Assembly (NCBI RefSeq): GCF_016907895.1
Contig: NZ_JAFBCV010000008.1
Location: forward strand, 124,001-188,000
Direction: 5' to 3'
Length of the DNA stretch: 64,000 nucleotides
DNA from: Shouchella xiaoxiensis
GTDB lineage: Bacteria; Bacillota; Bacilli; Bacillales; Bacillaceae_D
Shown: positions 7,319 through 15,566 of the stretch, one piece after another
Numbering within the stretch: position 1 is the first letter of the stretch
Layout of the letters: each line of letters begins with the position of its first letter
The notes under the pieces: model-generated
What the model was told of the DNA's origin: nothing
The model's input: the letters and a program-made list of their open reading frames with translations, nothing else
The model's database searches: none
Program-made: the position numbers and the translations under genes

Positions 7319-8311
7319 ATGACACAAACACTTAATTGGGGAATTCTTGGAACCGCTACCATTGCAAAAGGCTCGATGATTCCTGGAATAAAAGAATCGC
7401 AAACAGGCGTTGTGAAAGCAGTCGCCAGCCGCTCTCTTGAAAAGGCGCAAGCATTCGCGTCGGAGCTTGAGATCGAGACAGCCTATGGTACATACGAAGA
7501 ACTGCTTGCAGATCCAACAATTGATGCCGTTTACATTCCACTGCCAAACCATCTGCATAAAGAGTGGGTAATTCGTGCTGCCGAGGCGAAGAAACATGTT
7601 TTATGTGAGAAGCCCATTTCCCTTAACAGCGAAGAATTAGTTGAAATGAAACAAGCTTGCGAAACCCATGGTGTTCTATTACTTGAAGCATTTATGTATC
7701 GCTACCAGGAGCGCTACGCACAAATTAAAACACAAATTGAAAGCGGTGCTATTGGAGAATTACGTGGCATTCGCAGCTCGTTTACCTTCAATAATGCTGG
7801 TGACCTTGATAACTTCCGTGTGAAAAAAGAGTATGGTGGCGGGAGTTTGTATGACATCGGTGTTTATCCATTGAGCTTAGCGCGGATGATCTTTGGTGAG
7901 GAACCTGAAGCAATTACGGTTCATCCGCTTTCTCCTGCTTCTCATAACCACGTTGATATGTCTGCAGCTGGACTGGTCGAATTTGCGAACGGTCGCTTCC
8001 TAACGTTTGACTGCGGTATGTGGGCAGCATTCCGTAATGATGCGGAAATTCTTGGCACGACCGGACGCATTTTTATTCCAAATGCATTTACAGGTGGCTC
8101 TGATGGCTATGAGCTTTACCAAGGCAATGATCAGCAACATGTTGATGTGGAAGACACAAATCATTATGCCAAACAAGCGGACTTTTTTGCGCAAGTCTTA
8201 TCCGGTGAAGTAGAAAACGTCTGGGACGTTAATGATTCTTTAGAAAACATGCGTTTACTTGATGGTGCTATGCAATCACAAGACAAAAAAGAAAGAGTGG
8301 TGCTTCGTTAA
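7319..8311 (+). CDS. Gfo/Idh/MocA-family NAD(P)-dependent oxidoreductase
   Basis: A 330-residue dehydrogenase. The N-terminal Rossmann fold begins GILGTATIA, and the catalytic E97-K98-P99 motif is in CEKPIS. The C-terminal domain is the Gfo/Idh/MocA sheet (FRVKKEYGGGSLYDIGVYPL). It resembles the dihydrodiol/D-xylose dehydrogenase branch, oxidising a sugar hydroxyl with NAD(P), but the substrate is unproven. AAGGAG precedes ATG 7319. The aldo/keto reductase follows with one base between, so they are co-translated. Regulation is probably by the LacI operator at 7249-7260. Confidence 0.9.
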   Translation: MTQTLNWGILGTATIAKGSMIPGIKESQTGVVKAVASRSLEKAQAFASELEIETAYGTYEELLADPTIDAVYIPLPNHLHKEWVIRAAEAKKHVLCEKPISLNSEELVEMKQACETHGVLLLEAFMYRYQERYAQIKTQIESGAIGELRGIRSSFTFNNAGDLDNFRVKKEYGGGSLYDIGVYPLSLARMIFGEEPEAITVHPLSPASHNHVDMSAAGLVEFANGRFLTFDCGMWAAFRNDAEILGTTGRIFIPNAFTGGSDGYELYQGNDQQHVDVEDTNHYAKQADFFAQVLSGEVENVWDVNDSLENMRLLDGAMQSQDKKERVVLR

Positions 8312-8312
8312 T

Positions 8313-9257
8313 ATGTTGAAGTCAATTAATATTGAAGGCTTGAATACACCTGTTTCTTCGTTAATCATGGGTTCTGACTACTTTACTCCTGAAAAACAAG
8401 CCGTTGCTTCTGAGATGCTTGAAAATTATTTAGCAATCGGCGGAAATACAATTGATACGGCCTTTATTTATAGCGGTGGTTTAAGCGAGGCAGCAATTGG
8501 CAACTGGCTTGATGAGGGAAACCGTGATCGCGTGAACATCTGGACAAAAGGTGGTCATCCAAACCAAAACGGCCACACCATTAACAAACATGAGCTAAAC
8601 GAGCAGCTAAAAATTAGCTTAGACCGCTTAAAAACGGATAAAGTTGAGCTATATGCGCTTCACCGCGACGACCCTTCTGTTCCAGTAGGTGCTATCCTCG
8701 AATGGCTTAATCAATTTGTTGAAGATGGCTATATTTCGACCTTTGGAGGGTCAAACTGGGAGGTTTCCCGACTTGAAGAAGCTAATGAATACGCGGCGAA
8801 AAACGGCCTGCGTGGCTTTTCATTCTCAAGCCCTAACTTAAGTTTGGCTAAAGCTAAAGAAGCGTACTGGGCTGGTTGTATTAGTCTTAACGATGAAGCG
8901 ATTAAATGGCACCAGCAATCTTCCCTACCTGTATTGTCTTGGTCTTCGCAAGCAAGAGGGTTCTTTACAGGCAGATTCGACCGTACGGATTTCAGCAACG
9001 AGGATTTAGTCCGCGTCTTCTATAATGAAACAAACTGGGGGCGTTTTGATCGAGCAACAGAGCTTGCTAAGCAAAAAGGCGTATCAACCATTGAAGTTGC
9101 CCTTGCTTACGTGTTAAATCAAGCGTTCCCAACTGCCGCTATCATCGGACCGCAGAACAATCAAGAGATGATTTCGTGTGGAAATGGAGCGAGCCTTTCA
9201 TTAACAACAGAAGAAGTGAACTGGCTTAATTTAGAAACATCATCCCTTTCTTCCTAA
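8313..9257 (+). CDS. aldo/keto reductase
   Basis: A 314-residue TIM-barrel aldo/keto reductase with the full catalytic tetrad: Asp48, Tyr53, Lys79 and His117 (NTIDTAFIYSGG, WTKGGH, ALHRDD). The C-terminal NAD(P) site is present (VLSWSSQARGFF, AAIIGPQN). ATG 8313 lies one base after the oxidoreductase stop, which favours it over an upstream in-frame ATG that overlaps that gene. With the dehydrogenase it could epimerise or oxidise/reduce a sugar brought in by the ABC importer; this pathway is an inference. Confidence 0.92.
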   Translation: MLKSINIEGLNTPVSSLIMGSDYFTPEKQAVASEMLENYLAIGGNTIDTAFIYSGGLSEAAIGNWLDEGNRDRVNIWTKGGHPNQNGHTINKHELNEQLKISLDRLKTDKVELYALHRDDPSVPVGAILEWLNQFVEDGYISTFGGSNWEVSRLEEANEYAAKNGLRGFSFSSPNLSLAKAKEAYWAGCISLNDEAIKWHQQSSLPVLSWSSQARGFFTGRFDRTDFSNEDLVRVFYNETNWGRFDRATELAKQKGVSTIEVALAYVLNQAFPTAAIIGPQNNQEMISCGNGASLSLTTEEVNWLNLETSSLSS

Positions 9258-9334
9258 AACAAAAAGCCCTTTTTAACGAAAAGTAATAGTTGGAAAGACG
9301 AATCATTGAAACGATGCTGAGTAGCACCGCTACA

Positions 9335-9444
9335 GGAGAATTCGTCGCTTTCCGGGGGGCACCGCCTGAGCCTCCTTCGTGGAAAACCGCCACTTCAGAG
9401 TCTTCAGACACGTGCTGGTCCCCCCGGGAGTCTTCTAATTCTCC
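9335..9444. repeat. interspersed hairpin repeat, copy 1
   Basis: Intergenic element with inverted ends: GGAGAATT (9335-9342) and CCGGGGGG (9352-9359) pair with AATTCTCC (9437-9444) and CCCCCCGG (9420-9427), leaving a 9-nt internal bulge on each side. The body carries CCGCCTGAGCCTCC and a GTCTTC stretch. A related, more decayed copy lies at 21234-21316. It looks like the GC-rich repeat family scattered between genes of alkaliphilic Bacillaceae; that assignment is from memory, not a search. It contains no coding sequence. Confidence 0.7.
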
Positions 9445-9467
9445 TTCCGCTCATTTTAAGATAAAAC

Positions 9468-9508
9468 AAACGACGAACGTTCCTATTTTCAGGAATGTTC
9501 GTCGTTTT
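9468..9508. terminator. bidirectional terminator hairpin
   Basis: 17-bp stem AAACGACGAACGTTCCT paired with AGGAATGTTCGTCGTTT (one G-U), loop ATTTTC. It lies between the convergent aldo/keto reductase and TetR genes, with short T-rich flanks on both strands. Confidence 0.7.
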
Positions 9509-9611
9509 GATCTGTCTATCTACTTTTGTGCCAGCCTCATTTATTTTAAGATGTTGGTTTCTAACACACCTTATTCGTAGGCTAACCGTACCCCTTACGA
9601 GACAGCTCTTT

Positions 9612-10193
9612 TTATGCTTGAATGCCACGCCAGTAGACGGTCCAGACCACTTCAGCATGAGCTTTTACTTCTTCAATTGAATGGATTCCCACTTCTGTTG
9701 TTAAGCCTTCTATTAAACAGAAATAGGTGTATGCCATTGATTTTGCCTCCAGCTCTCGATTAATGGAGCCCTCAGCCTGTCCTTTTTCAATTACAGCAGC
9801 TAACAATACGCGGACACGTTCTTCGCTTTTATTAAACCGCGCCAACAATCGATCTTCAAGCTCCTTAGGTGGATACTGGATAAACCGGTTGTAAAATTGA
9901 ATACTCGCGTCGTCTCGAGCTAAGTCACTAACATGCGTTTTAAACGAAAGATAGAGTCTTTCTTCGATGGTGTCTGTTTCTTGATTAAGCGAATCTTGAA
10001 CAAACGCCTCATACTCTTGCTCCATTTCATCAACAACATCAAAGAAAAGTGCTTCTTTATTTTTATAGTGCGCGTACAATGACGGTTTTTTTATGCCTAC
10101 TTTTTCGGCGATTTTGGCCATTGACGTGCCCTCATAGCCAAGATTTGCAAACAGTTCCGTGCTTTCTAAGCGAATTTTTTCCTTTGTGTGCAT
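9612..10193 (-). CDS. TetR-family transcriptional regulator
   Basis: A 193-residue TetR regulator. The N-terminal HTH is FANLGYEGTSMAKIAEKVG with the IKKPSLYAHYKNKE recognition segment; the C-terminal half is the helical ligand domain. It is clearly paralogous to the TetR regulator at 42189 (same length, same GYEGT and KPSLYxHYKNK signatures). Divergent transcription from the MFS exporter and paired operator-like sequences at 10245-10335 indicate that it represses that exporter and itself. Confidence 0.9.
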   Translation of the reverse strand: MHTKEKIRLESTELFANLGYEGTSMAKIAEKVGIKKPSLYAHYKNKEALFFDVVDEMEQEYEAFVQDSLNQETDTIEERLYLSFKTHVSDLARDDASIQFYNRFIQYPPKELEDRLLARFNKSEERVRVLLAAVIEKGQAEGSINRELEAKSMAYTYFCLIEGLTTEVGIHSIEEVKAHAEVVWTVYWRGIQA

Positions 10194-10244
10194 ATCAAAC
10201 TCCTTTACAGTTAACTATTTTTAGGTTACAATTCTTCTCTAACG

Positions 10245-10335
10245 ACCGATCGGTAGGTAACATCTTTTTATTTTACTTGCTTTGGATCGTCATGTAAAGG
10301 ACTCTTTCGGCCTATAACCCTACCTACCGTTAGGT
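10245..10335. promoter_or_regulatory. putative TetR operators between tetR and MFS exporter
   Basis: Two dyads: ACCGATCGGT (10245-10254) continuing into AGGT, and ACCTACCGTTAGGT (10322-10335, ACCTA/TAGGT arms). The 9-mer CGGTAGGTA (10251-10259) recurs inverted as TACCTACCG (10321-10329). The second dyad abuts a TTGACA (10337-10342). Assignment to the neighbouring TetR protein is by position. Confidence 0.55.
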
Positions 10336-10401
10336 TTTGACATGCATGATTATGATTAGCTCGGTCAAACTATATTGATTATGTACAAGGGAGTCTTATT
10401 T

Positions 10402-11607
10402 ATGGAACAAACATCTTTATTTCGGAATCGGACATTTGTCCTCCTGCTTATCGCAGGCGTTTTTGCCGTTGTTGGTTTCAGCATGTTTCTTACAACAACG
10501 ACTTGGTATGTGGTAACGATACTCGGTTCTGCTAGTTCTTTGGGGCTTGTGTTAATTGCTGCGACCGTCCCTCGCCTCTTAATGATGGCGTTTGGTGGCG
10601 TGCTAGCAGATAAATATAAGAAAACAACGATTATGTTCAGCACCAATTTAATCCAAAGTGTTCTGTTGTTCACGATCTTTTATCTCGTTCATACCGATGA
10701 CATGACGTTTGCCATCTTACTCGTCCTTGCAGGTGTTTTCGGAATGCTTGATGCCTTCTTTGGCCCAGCAAGCTCGTCAATGATTCCAAAAATCGTTGCG
10801 AAATCTCAACTTCAGAAAGCAAATGCTTATTTTCAAGGCGTCGATCAGGTTTCTTTTATTGCCGGACCGATTTTAGCCGGTTTAATTATGGAATCATCAA
10901 CCGTTTCCATCAGTTATCTCGTGGCAACGATTCTTGTATTCTTATCAGCACTGGTGATCTTTCCTCCATTTATTAAAGAGGCACCGGTTGAAAATCAAGT
11001 TAAGCAAAATCCAGTTAAAGATTTTAAAGAAGGCTTTAGCTATATTCGGAATTCATCCTTTTTACTAACCGGCCTACTTGTTTTAATCACGCTCAACTTC
11101 TTTGTGTTTGGAGCGCTTCATATTGCGATTCCGCTTTTGGTTGATTTCCATGGGGGTACGCCAATTAACCTCAGTTATATGGAAGTTAGCTTAGGTGTTG
11201 GTATGGTGATTAGTACGGGAATATTAAGTTTTGTACAGATTAAGCGTCGAGGCTTAACGTCTTTAGCTGGACTGTTTGCTTCACTCATTACCCTGCTCCT
11301 CTTTAGCCAAGCACCTAGCTTATGGTTGTTAACAGCGATTGTCTTCCTCATTGGTTTTTCGATGTCGTTTGTATACATTCCATTCTTCACGGCTGCGCAG
11401 GAAAACACCGATAACCGCTTAATGGGTCGGGTTATGAGCATTATCTTCCTCGCAATGAACGGGTTTGACCCGATTGCGTATGGAATCGTCAGCGCTCTCG
11501 TTGCCGGCGGTGTCTCGATACAGCTTATCTTACTTGGTCTTAGCCTTGCAGGTCTTGCGATTGCTATCCTTGTTCTTGTTAAAGCGAAATCGTATTTGAA
11601 AGCTTAA
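10402..11607 (+). CDS. MFS transporter, probable drug exporter
   Basis: A 401-residue major facilitator protein with about 12 membrane segments, related to the macrolide-efflux-like branch (ADKYKKTTIM after TM2 is the conserved loop 2-3 motif). It probably exports a hydrophobic compound by proton antiport; the substrate is unknown. ATG 10402 is chosen because AAGGGAG lies 8 nt upstream; an in-frame TTG at 10375 lacks such a site. Its divergent TetR partner probably induces it on drug binding. Confidence 0.88.
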   Translation: MEQTSLFRNRTFVLLLIAGVFAVVGFSMFLTTTTWYVVTILGSASSLGLVLIAATVPRLLMMAFGGVLADKYKKTTIMFSTNLIQSVLLFTIFYLVHTDDMTFAILLVLAGVFGMLDAFFGPASSSMIPKIVAKSQLQKANAYFQGVDQVSFIAGPILAGLIMESSTVSISYLVATILVFLSALVIFPPFIKEAPVENQVKQNPVKDFKEGFSYIRNSSFLLTGLLVLITLNFFVFGALHIAIPLLVDFHGGTPINLSYMEVSLGVGMVISTGILSFVQIKRRGLTSLAGLFASLITLLLFSQAPSLWLLTAIVFLIGFSMSFVYIPFFTAAQENTDNRLMGRVMSIIFLAMNGFDPIAYGIVSALVAGGVSIQLILLGLSLAGLAIAILVLVKAKSYLKA

Positions 11608-11613
11608 AGTGAA

Positions 11614-11657
11614 ACATCCCTTCATCGTGACTTACGACGATAAGGGGGTGTTTTTTT
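11614..11657 (+). terminator. Rho-independent terminator of MFS gene
   Basis: 15-bp imperfect stem (ACATCCCTTCATCGT with ACGATAAGGGGGTGT) followed by seven Ts. Confidence 0.85.
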
Positions 11658-11676
11658 GCTTAAAAGAAGGGTATAG

Positions 11677-11901
11677 ATGACTAATCACCCTATAAATGGG
11701 AATGATCAACTTAAAGAAAGAAGGGGATTACATGGTTTACCTGCTCTAATCGCTCAATTGCTTTACTGGATTTGGATTTTTGCTTTTGGCGTTACGACAA
11801 TTGCTGTCGGGGTTTATGTCGGGTTACAGATGCATTACCGCAAAGTGCAGAAGAATGATAGGCTTCATCATACAGAAAAGAAAGACCCTATAGAGGATTA
11901 G
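11677..11901 (+). CDS. small single-TM membrane protein, hypothetical
   Basis: A 74-residue protein with one long hydrophobic segment (about residues 22-50, IAQLLYWIWIFAFGVTT onward) and a charged C-terminal tail rich in Lys, His and Asp. GAAGG lies 6 nt before the ATG. It stands alone between a terminator and the ABC-2-type permease gene. No family is recognised. Confidence 0.55.
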   Translation: MTNHPINGNDQLKERRGLHGLPALIAQLLYWIWIFAFGVTTIAVGVYVGLQMHYRKVQKNDRLHHTEKKDPIED

Positions 11902-12029
11902 GGAGGGATGTGTAAAATTCCTCCTGATGGTGTTGATTGTAGTACAAGCAAATTGTTATCGATAAATCTGTTCGTAAATGTGGTAAAATTCAAAGTACAT
12001 CGATTTGTCTTGCTCAACAGGAGGTACGA

Positions 12030-12731
12030 ATGAACCAGCACCAGCTTACAGCCATGCTTCACCGGGAACTACTGGACGTCCGTTACAACGGTCAAGTCGT
12101 AACATTAATGTTTTTACCATTGTTTGCCCTTTTAACTGTCCTATTCACGGATAACAGCACCTCATGGAGCTTTCCGTTAATCCTGACACTCTATTTTTTC
12201 CCGATGCATATGCAGGGGTTTATTTTGGTTGAAGAAAAAGAACAGCGGACATGGCGCATACTTCGTCAACAAGGAATTACCTTGTTTCACTTAACCCTTG
12301 TTAAAACGCTTTTCACTTTATTTGTCTCTCTACTGACAATGTTTGGACTCGTTTATGCGATCACGCTTAGCTTAACTGAAGCGCTTTTAACAAGCCTCTT
12401 CCTTATTCCTGTACTGCTCATTATGGTCTCGTTTGGGACGATTCTTGCGGCCCTATTTAAAAACACAATTGAAGTAAGCTTATGGGGGTCACCTCTGTTT
12501 GCCTTGTTGTTTGTACTGGAGCTTCCGAATCGATTTCTTTATGAAACGGCATGGTATCCCTATATCGAACTACTACCACACTCCGTCTTTTTTCAAGGGA
12601 TCGCCATAATTCGCACGGAGCCAGCTCAAGCGTTCCTCTTCCCTTTCCTTTACTTAACAATTACTGCTATCCTTATCATCTTTTTAACCAACTATGTATT
12701 ACGAAAAAAAGAAGCAACCTTTAAGCCTTAG
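12030..12731 (+). CDS. ABC-2-type transporter permease-like membrane protein
   Basis: A 233-residue protein with six predicted membrane segments. The cytoplasmic stretch VEEKEQRTWRILRQQG after TM2 is typical of ABC-2 permeases that export drugs or lipids. No ATPase gene is adjacent, so the partner must be elsewhere or has been lost. AGGAGG precedes the ATG, and a strong terminator follows at once, so this is a monocistronic unit. The substrate is unknown. Confidence 0.75.
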   Translation: MNQHQLTAMLHRELLDVRYNGQVVTLMFLPLFALLTVLFTDNSTSWSFPLILTLYFFPMHMQGFILVEEKEQRTWRILRQQGITLFHLTLVKTLFTLFVSLLTMFGLVYAITLSLTEALLTSLFLIPVLLIMVSFGTILAALFKNTIEVSLWGSPLFALLFVLELPNRFLYETAWYPYIELLPHSVFFQGIAIIRTEPAQAFLFPFLYLTITAILIIFLTNYVLRKKEATFKP

Positions 12732-12754
12732 GCAGATGATGCCGAGGCTTTTTT
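12723..12754 (+). terminator. Rho-independent terminator
   Basis: AAGCCT/AGGCTT outer stem with GGCA/TGCC inner stem, then TTTTTT. The stem begins inside the last codons of the permease gene. Confidence 0.85.
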
Positions 12755-12817
12755 GGTGGAAATGATGCAAGCGCTAACCGATTCCAAAAAAAGTGCTAGC
12801 GTGTCCTACATATTTAG

Positions 12818-12829
12818 GCAAACGTTTTC
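12818..12829. promoter_or_regulatory. MalR/CcpA-type operator upstream of mdxE
   Basis: GCAAACGTTTTC, a CG-centred LacI-family dyad 50 bp before the maltodextrin-binding-protein start. The identical 12-mer lies at 23059-23070 upstream of the alpha-amylase. It fits a MalR-like (maltose regulon) site and partly fits the CcpA cre consensus; sequence alone does not decide between them. Confidence 0.65.
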
Positions 12830-12879
12830 ATACATCTTAGTAGAACGACCTATCATCTTAAACTCAGGGGGCTAGTGAG

Positions 12880-14199
12880 ATGACTTTTAAAAAGACAGTC
12901 GGAACGTTGATTTCGGGGGCACTTGTTGCAAGCATCATGGTTGGTTGTAGTCCAGAGAACACAGATCCGGGTACAGAAGAAGAAAAAGAAAATGAGCCTG
13001 CACCTGAGGTCGCTGAAGACATTCAGCCCGAAGAAGGCGCTAGCCTTGTGCTTTGGGACAACAGTGATGAAGAAGCTGAGTGGGCTCAATACGTTGCTGA
13101 AGAATTTGAAAAGGAATATGGTGTGCCGGTTGAATTTCAAGAAGTCGGTCATACCGAAGCGGCAAGTAAACTAGAAACCGATGGACCGGCTGGACTTGGT
13201 GCGGACGTGTTTAACTCAGCTCATGATCACTTAGGAAACATGGTTTCGGCTGGTTTGGTTTATGACAACTATTTTGCTAGCGAGTACCAGGATGCCTTTT
13301 TGGAAGCCGCTGTGAACGGAACGTCCTTTGTTGGGAAAGATGGACAGCTAGAAATGTACGGCTTCCCGATTGCGATTGAAACATACGCGCTTTATTACAA
13401 CAAAGATATTATTGAGGAACCGCCAGCTACTTGGGATGAGCTGTTTGAATCAGCCGCAGCATTTCAAGAGGGGTCATCTGGAAGTGACCGGAAATTCGGC
13501 TTTATGATGGAGCCTGGCAACTTCTACTACACGCACGCATTTCTTGCCGGTTTTGGTGGCTATGTGTTTGGTGAGAACAATACAGACCCGACGGACTTAG
13601 GTATTGATAATGATGGTGCGGTTGAATCAGGTTTGTTTATGCAACGAATTCATGATGAGCTGTTGCCATTAACAAAAGAAGACATTACGGGTGATGTTAT
13701 CTCGTCATTCTTTAATGATAATAAACTTGCTTATCGTATCTCAGGACCTTGGGATATAAAGAACCATGAGGACGCTGGGGTTAATTTTGGCATTGCACCA
13801 CTGCCAACGTTAGAGAACGGCGAAGCACCTCAATCGTTCTCCGGCATAAAAGCTTACTATGTAAATTCGTACAGCGAATTCCCGCAGGCCGCCACGTTGC
13901 TTGCTCAATTCGCTTCGAGTGAAGAAATGCTGCTTAAACGCTACGAGATGACTGGTCAACTTCCACCAGTTCATGCGCTATTAGAAGACCCGACTATTCA
14001 GAGCAATGAAGCATCCATGGCATTCTTAGAACAAGCGGTGAATGCTGTTCCAATGCCAAACATCCCGCAGATGAATTCCGTCTGGGGCCCGATGGAAGTC
14101 GCCTATACCTCGATTTGGAATAACAATATGGATCCGCAGGAAGCTTTGTCTTCTGCAAGAGAACAAATTGAAGACGCCATCTCAACTCAGAGCAATTAG
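12880..14199 (+). CDS. mdxE: maltodextrin-binding lipoprotein MdxE/MalE
   Basis: A 439-residue solute-binding lipoprotein of the maltose/maltodextrin branch. The lipobox is VGC (Cys23), followed by a very acidic linker typical of alkaliphile secreted proteins. The MalE-like core has SLVLWDNSDEEAEWAQ, a GFPIAIETYALYYNKDI segment, and YRISGPWDI, which is the conserved W/G site. It delivers maltodextrins to MdxF and MdxG. It is first in its operon behind the GCAAACGTTTTC operator. The 14200-14264 gap to mdxF holds a small hairpin that may adjust expression levels. Confidence 0.92.
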   Translation: MTFKKTVGTLISGALVASIMVGCSPENTDPGTEEEKENEPAPEVAEDIQPEEGASLVLWDNSDEEAEWAQYVAEEFEKEYGVPVEFQEVGHTEAASKLETDGPAGLGADVFNSAHDHLGNMVSAGLVYDNYFASEYQDAFLEAAVNGTSFVGKDGQLEMYGFPIAIETYALYYNKDIIEEPPATWDELFESAAAFQEGSSGSDRKFGFMMEPGNFYYTHAFLAGFGGYVFGENNTDPTDLGIDNDGAVESGLFMQRIHDELLPLTKEDITGDVISSFFNDNKLAYRISGPWDIKNHEDAGVNFGIAPLPTLENGEAPQSFSGIKAYYVNSYSEFPQAATLLAQFASSEEMLLKRYEMTGQLPPVHALLEDPTIQSNEASMAFLEQAVNAVPMPNIPQMNSVWGPMEVAYTSIWNNNMDPQEALSSAREQIEDAISTQSN

Positions 14200-14264
14200 C
14201 TTCTTAGAGCCAATGTCCTTCTTCACAAGGCATTGGCTTTCTATTTCAAAAGTGTGAGGAGTCG

Positions 14265-15566
14265 ATGCGTGTGCACGCGAGAAGAAGTATGTTGCTCTCC
14301 ATTCTATTTATGGGATTTGGCCAATTCTACAATCGTCAACTTGTTAAAGGGTTGTTATTTGTTTCAATGGAAATTTATTTAATTGCCTTCTGGACCTTAC
14401 CCTTCCGCAACGCTATGTGGGGGTTGTACACGCTTGGTGAGTCGGTGCAGACGCGTGTTGGTTTTACCATTGTTCCCGGCGACCACTCAATCTTCTTAAT
14501 GATTGAGGGCATTATCTTTCTCATTTGCGGCCTGCTCTTTCTATGGATGTACTATTTGAACATTCGCGATGCCAGACGCGTTGGGTTTGCGCGCGATCAA
14601 GGCATAGCACCGAATAAATTCAAGAAAACGCTCCTTGTTTTTTCAGAAAAAGGCTTTCCTTATTTTCTATTGATGCCATCCGTTGTTTTTACATCTTTTC
14701 TAACGATTCTACCGCTTATATTTGGAATTGCGATTGCCTTTACAAACTACTCTGCCCCAAACCATATTCCCCCTGCTTCACTGGTGGACTGGGTCGGCTT
14801 TCAGACCTTTATCGATTTATTTAATATGAAAACATGGAACCGCACCTTTATCGGCGTTTTCTCTTGGACGTTTGTATGGGCGATTTTAGCTACGGTAACC
14901 ACCTTTTTTACAGGGATGTTTTTCGCTGTCTTGCTTAATTCTAAGGGCATTCGCTTCCAGAAGTTCTGGCGCAGCATCTACATTTTACCGTGGGCAATTC
15001 CTTCCTTTGTCTCGATTCTCATTATGCGCAACTTGTTTAATGGCGAATTCGGTCCGATTAACCAATACCTTGATTTTATTGGGCTCGCGGCCGTTCCGTG
15101 GCTTAGTGATCCGAACTGGGCGAAGTTCACGCTCGTTGTCGTCAATATTTGGTTTGGCTTTCCTTTCTGGATGGTGCTGATGAGTGGAGTGATGACAAGC
15201 ATTGACCGGGAACTGTATGACGCTTCTCAAGTTGATGGCGCCAATGCCCGTCAGCAGTTCCGCAAAATTACTTTGCCAATCGTCATGTTTTCGACGGCAC
15301 CGCTGTTAATCATGCAGTTTGCCGGAAACTTCAATAACTTCAATCTCATATATCTGCTTACGCAAGGTGGCCCGGTCAACGTCAACTATTCTTACGCGGG
15401 CTCAACCGATATTTTAATTTCGTGGATTTATAAGCTGACGCTCGATCAGAGCCAATTTGCCATGGCATCGGTCGTATCGATCTTAATTTTCATCGCCCTT
15501 GCCGGCATCTCGATCTGGAACTTCAGGCGCACAAGAGCCTTTAAAGAGGAGGATACGATGCTATGA
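14265..15566 (+). CDS. mdxF: maltodextrin ABC permease MdxF/MalF
   Basis: A 433-residue permease with eight predicted membrane segments. Like MalF of Gram-positives it has two extra N-terminal helices (SILFMGFGQFYNRQLVKGL) ahead of the six-helix core, and an EAA loop with ASQVDGANARQQF. GGAG lies 5 nt before ATG 14265. The stop overlaps the mdxG start by 4 bp. It imports maltodextrins with MdxE and MdxG, using an ATPase not encoded here. Confidence 0.93.
   Translation: MRVHARRSMLLSILFMGFGQFYNRQLVKGLLFVSMEIYLIAFWTLPFRNAMWGLYTLGESVQTRVGFTIVPGDHSIFLMIEGIIFLICGLLFLWMYYLNIRDARRVGFARDQGIAPNKFKKTLLVFSEKGFPYFLLMPSVVFTSFLTILPLIFGIAIAFTNYSAPNHIPPASLVDWVGFQTFIDLFNMKTWNRTFIGVFSWTFVWAILATVTTFFTGMFFAVLLNSKGIRFQKFWRSIYILPWAIPSFVSILIMRNLFNGEFGPINQYLDFIGLAAVPWLSDPNWAKFTLVVVNIWFGFPFWMVLMSGVMTSIDRELYDASQVDGANARQQFRKITLPIVMFSTAPLLIMQFAGNFNNFNLIYLLTQGGPVNVNYSYAGSTDILISWIYKLTLDQSQFAMASVVSILIFIALAGISIWNFRRTRAFKEEDTML

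Noticed and set aside
11908-12033. 41-codon frame starting ATG at 11908 and overlapping the permease start (GAATGA)
   Set aside because: The ribosome site abuts the ATG, the peptide looks random, and the stretch probably holds the permease promoter. A leader peptide cannot be excluded.
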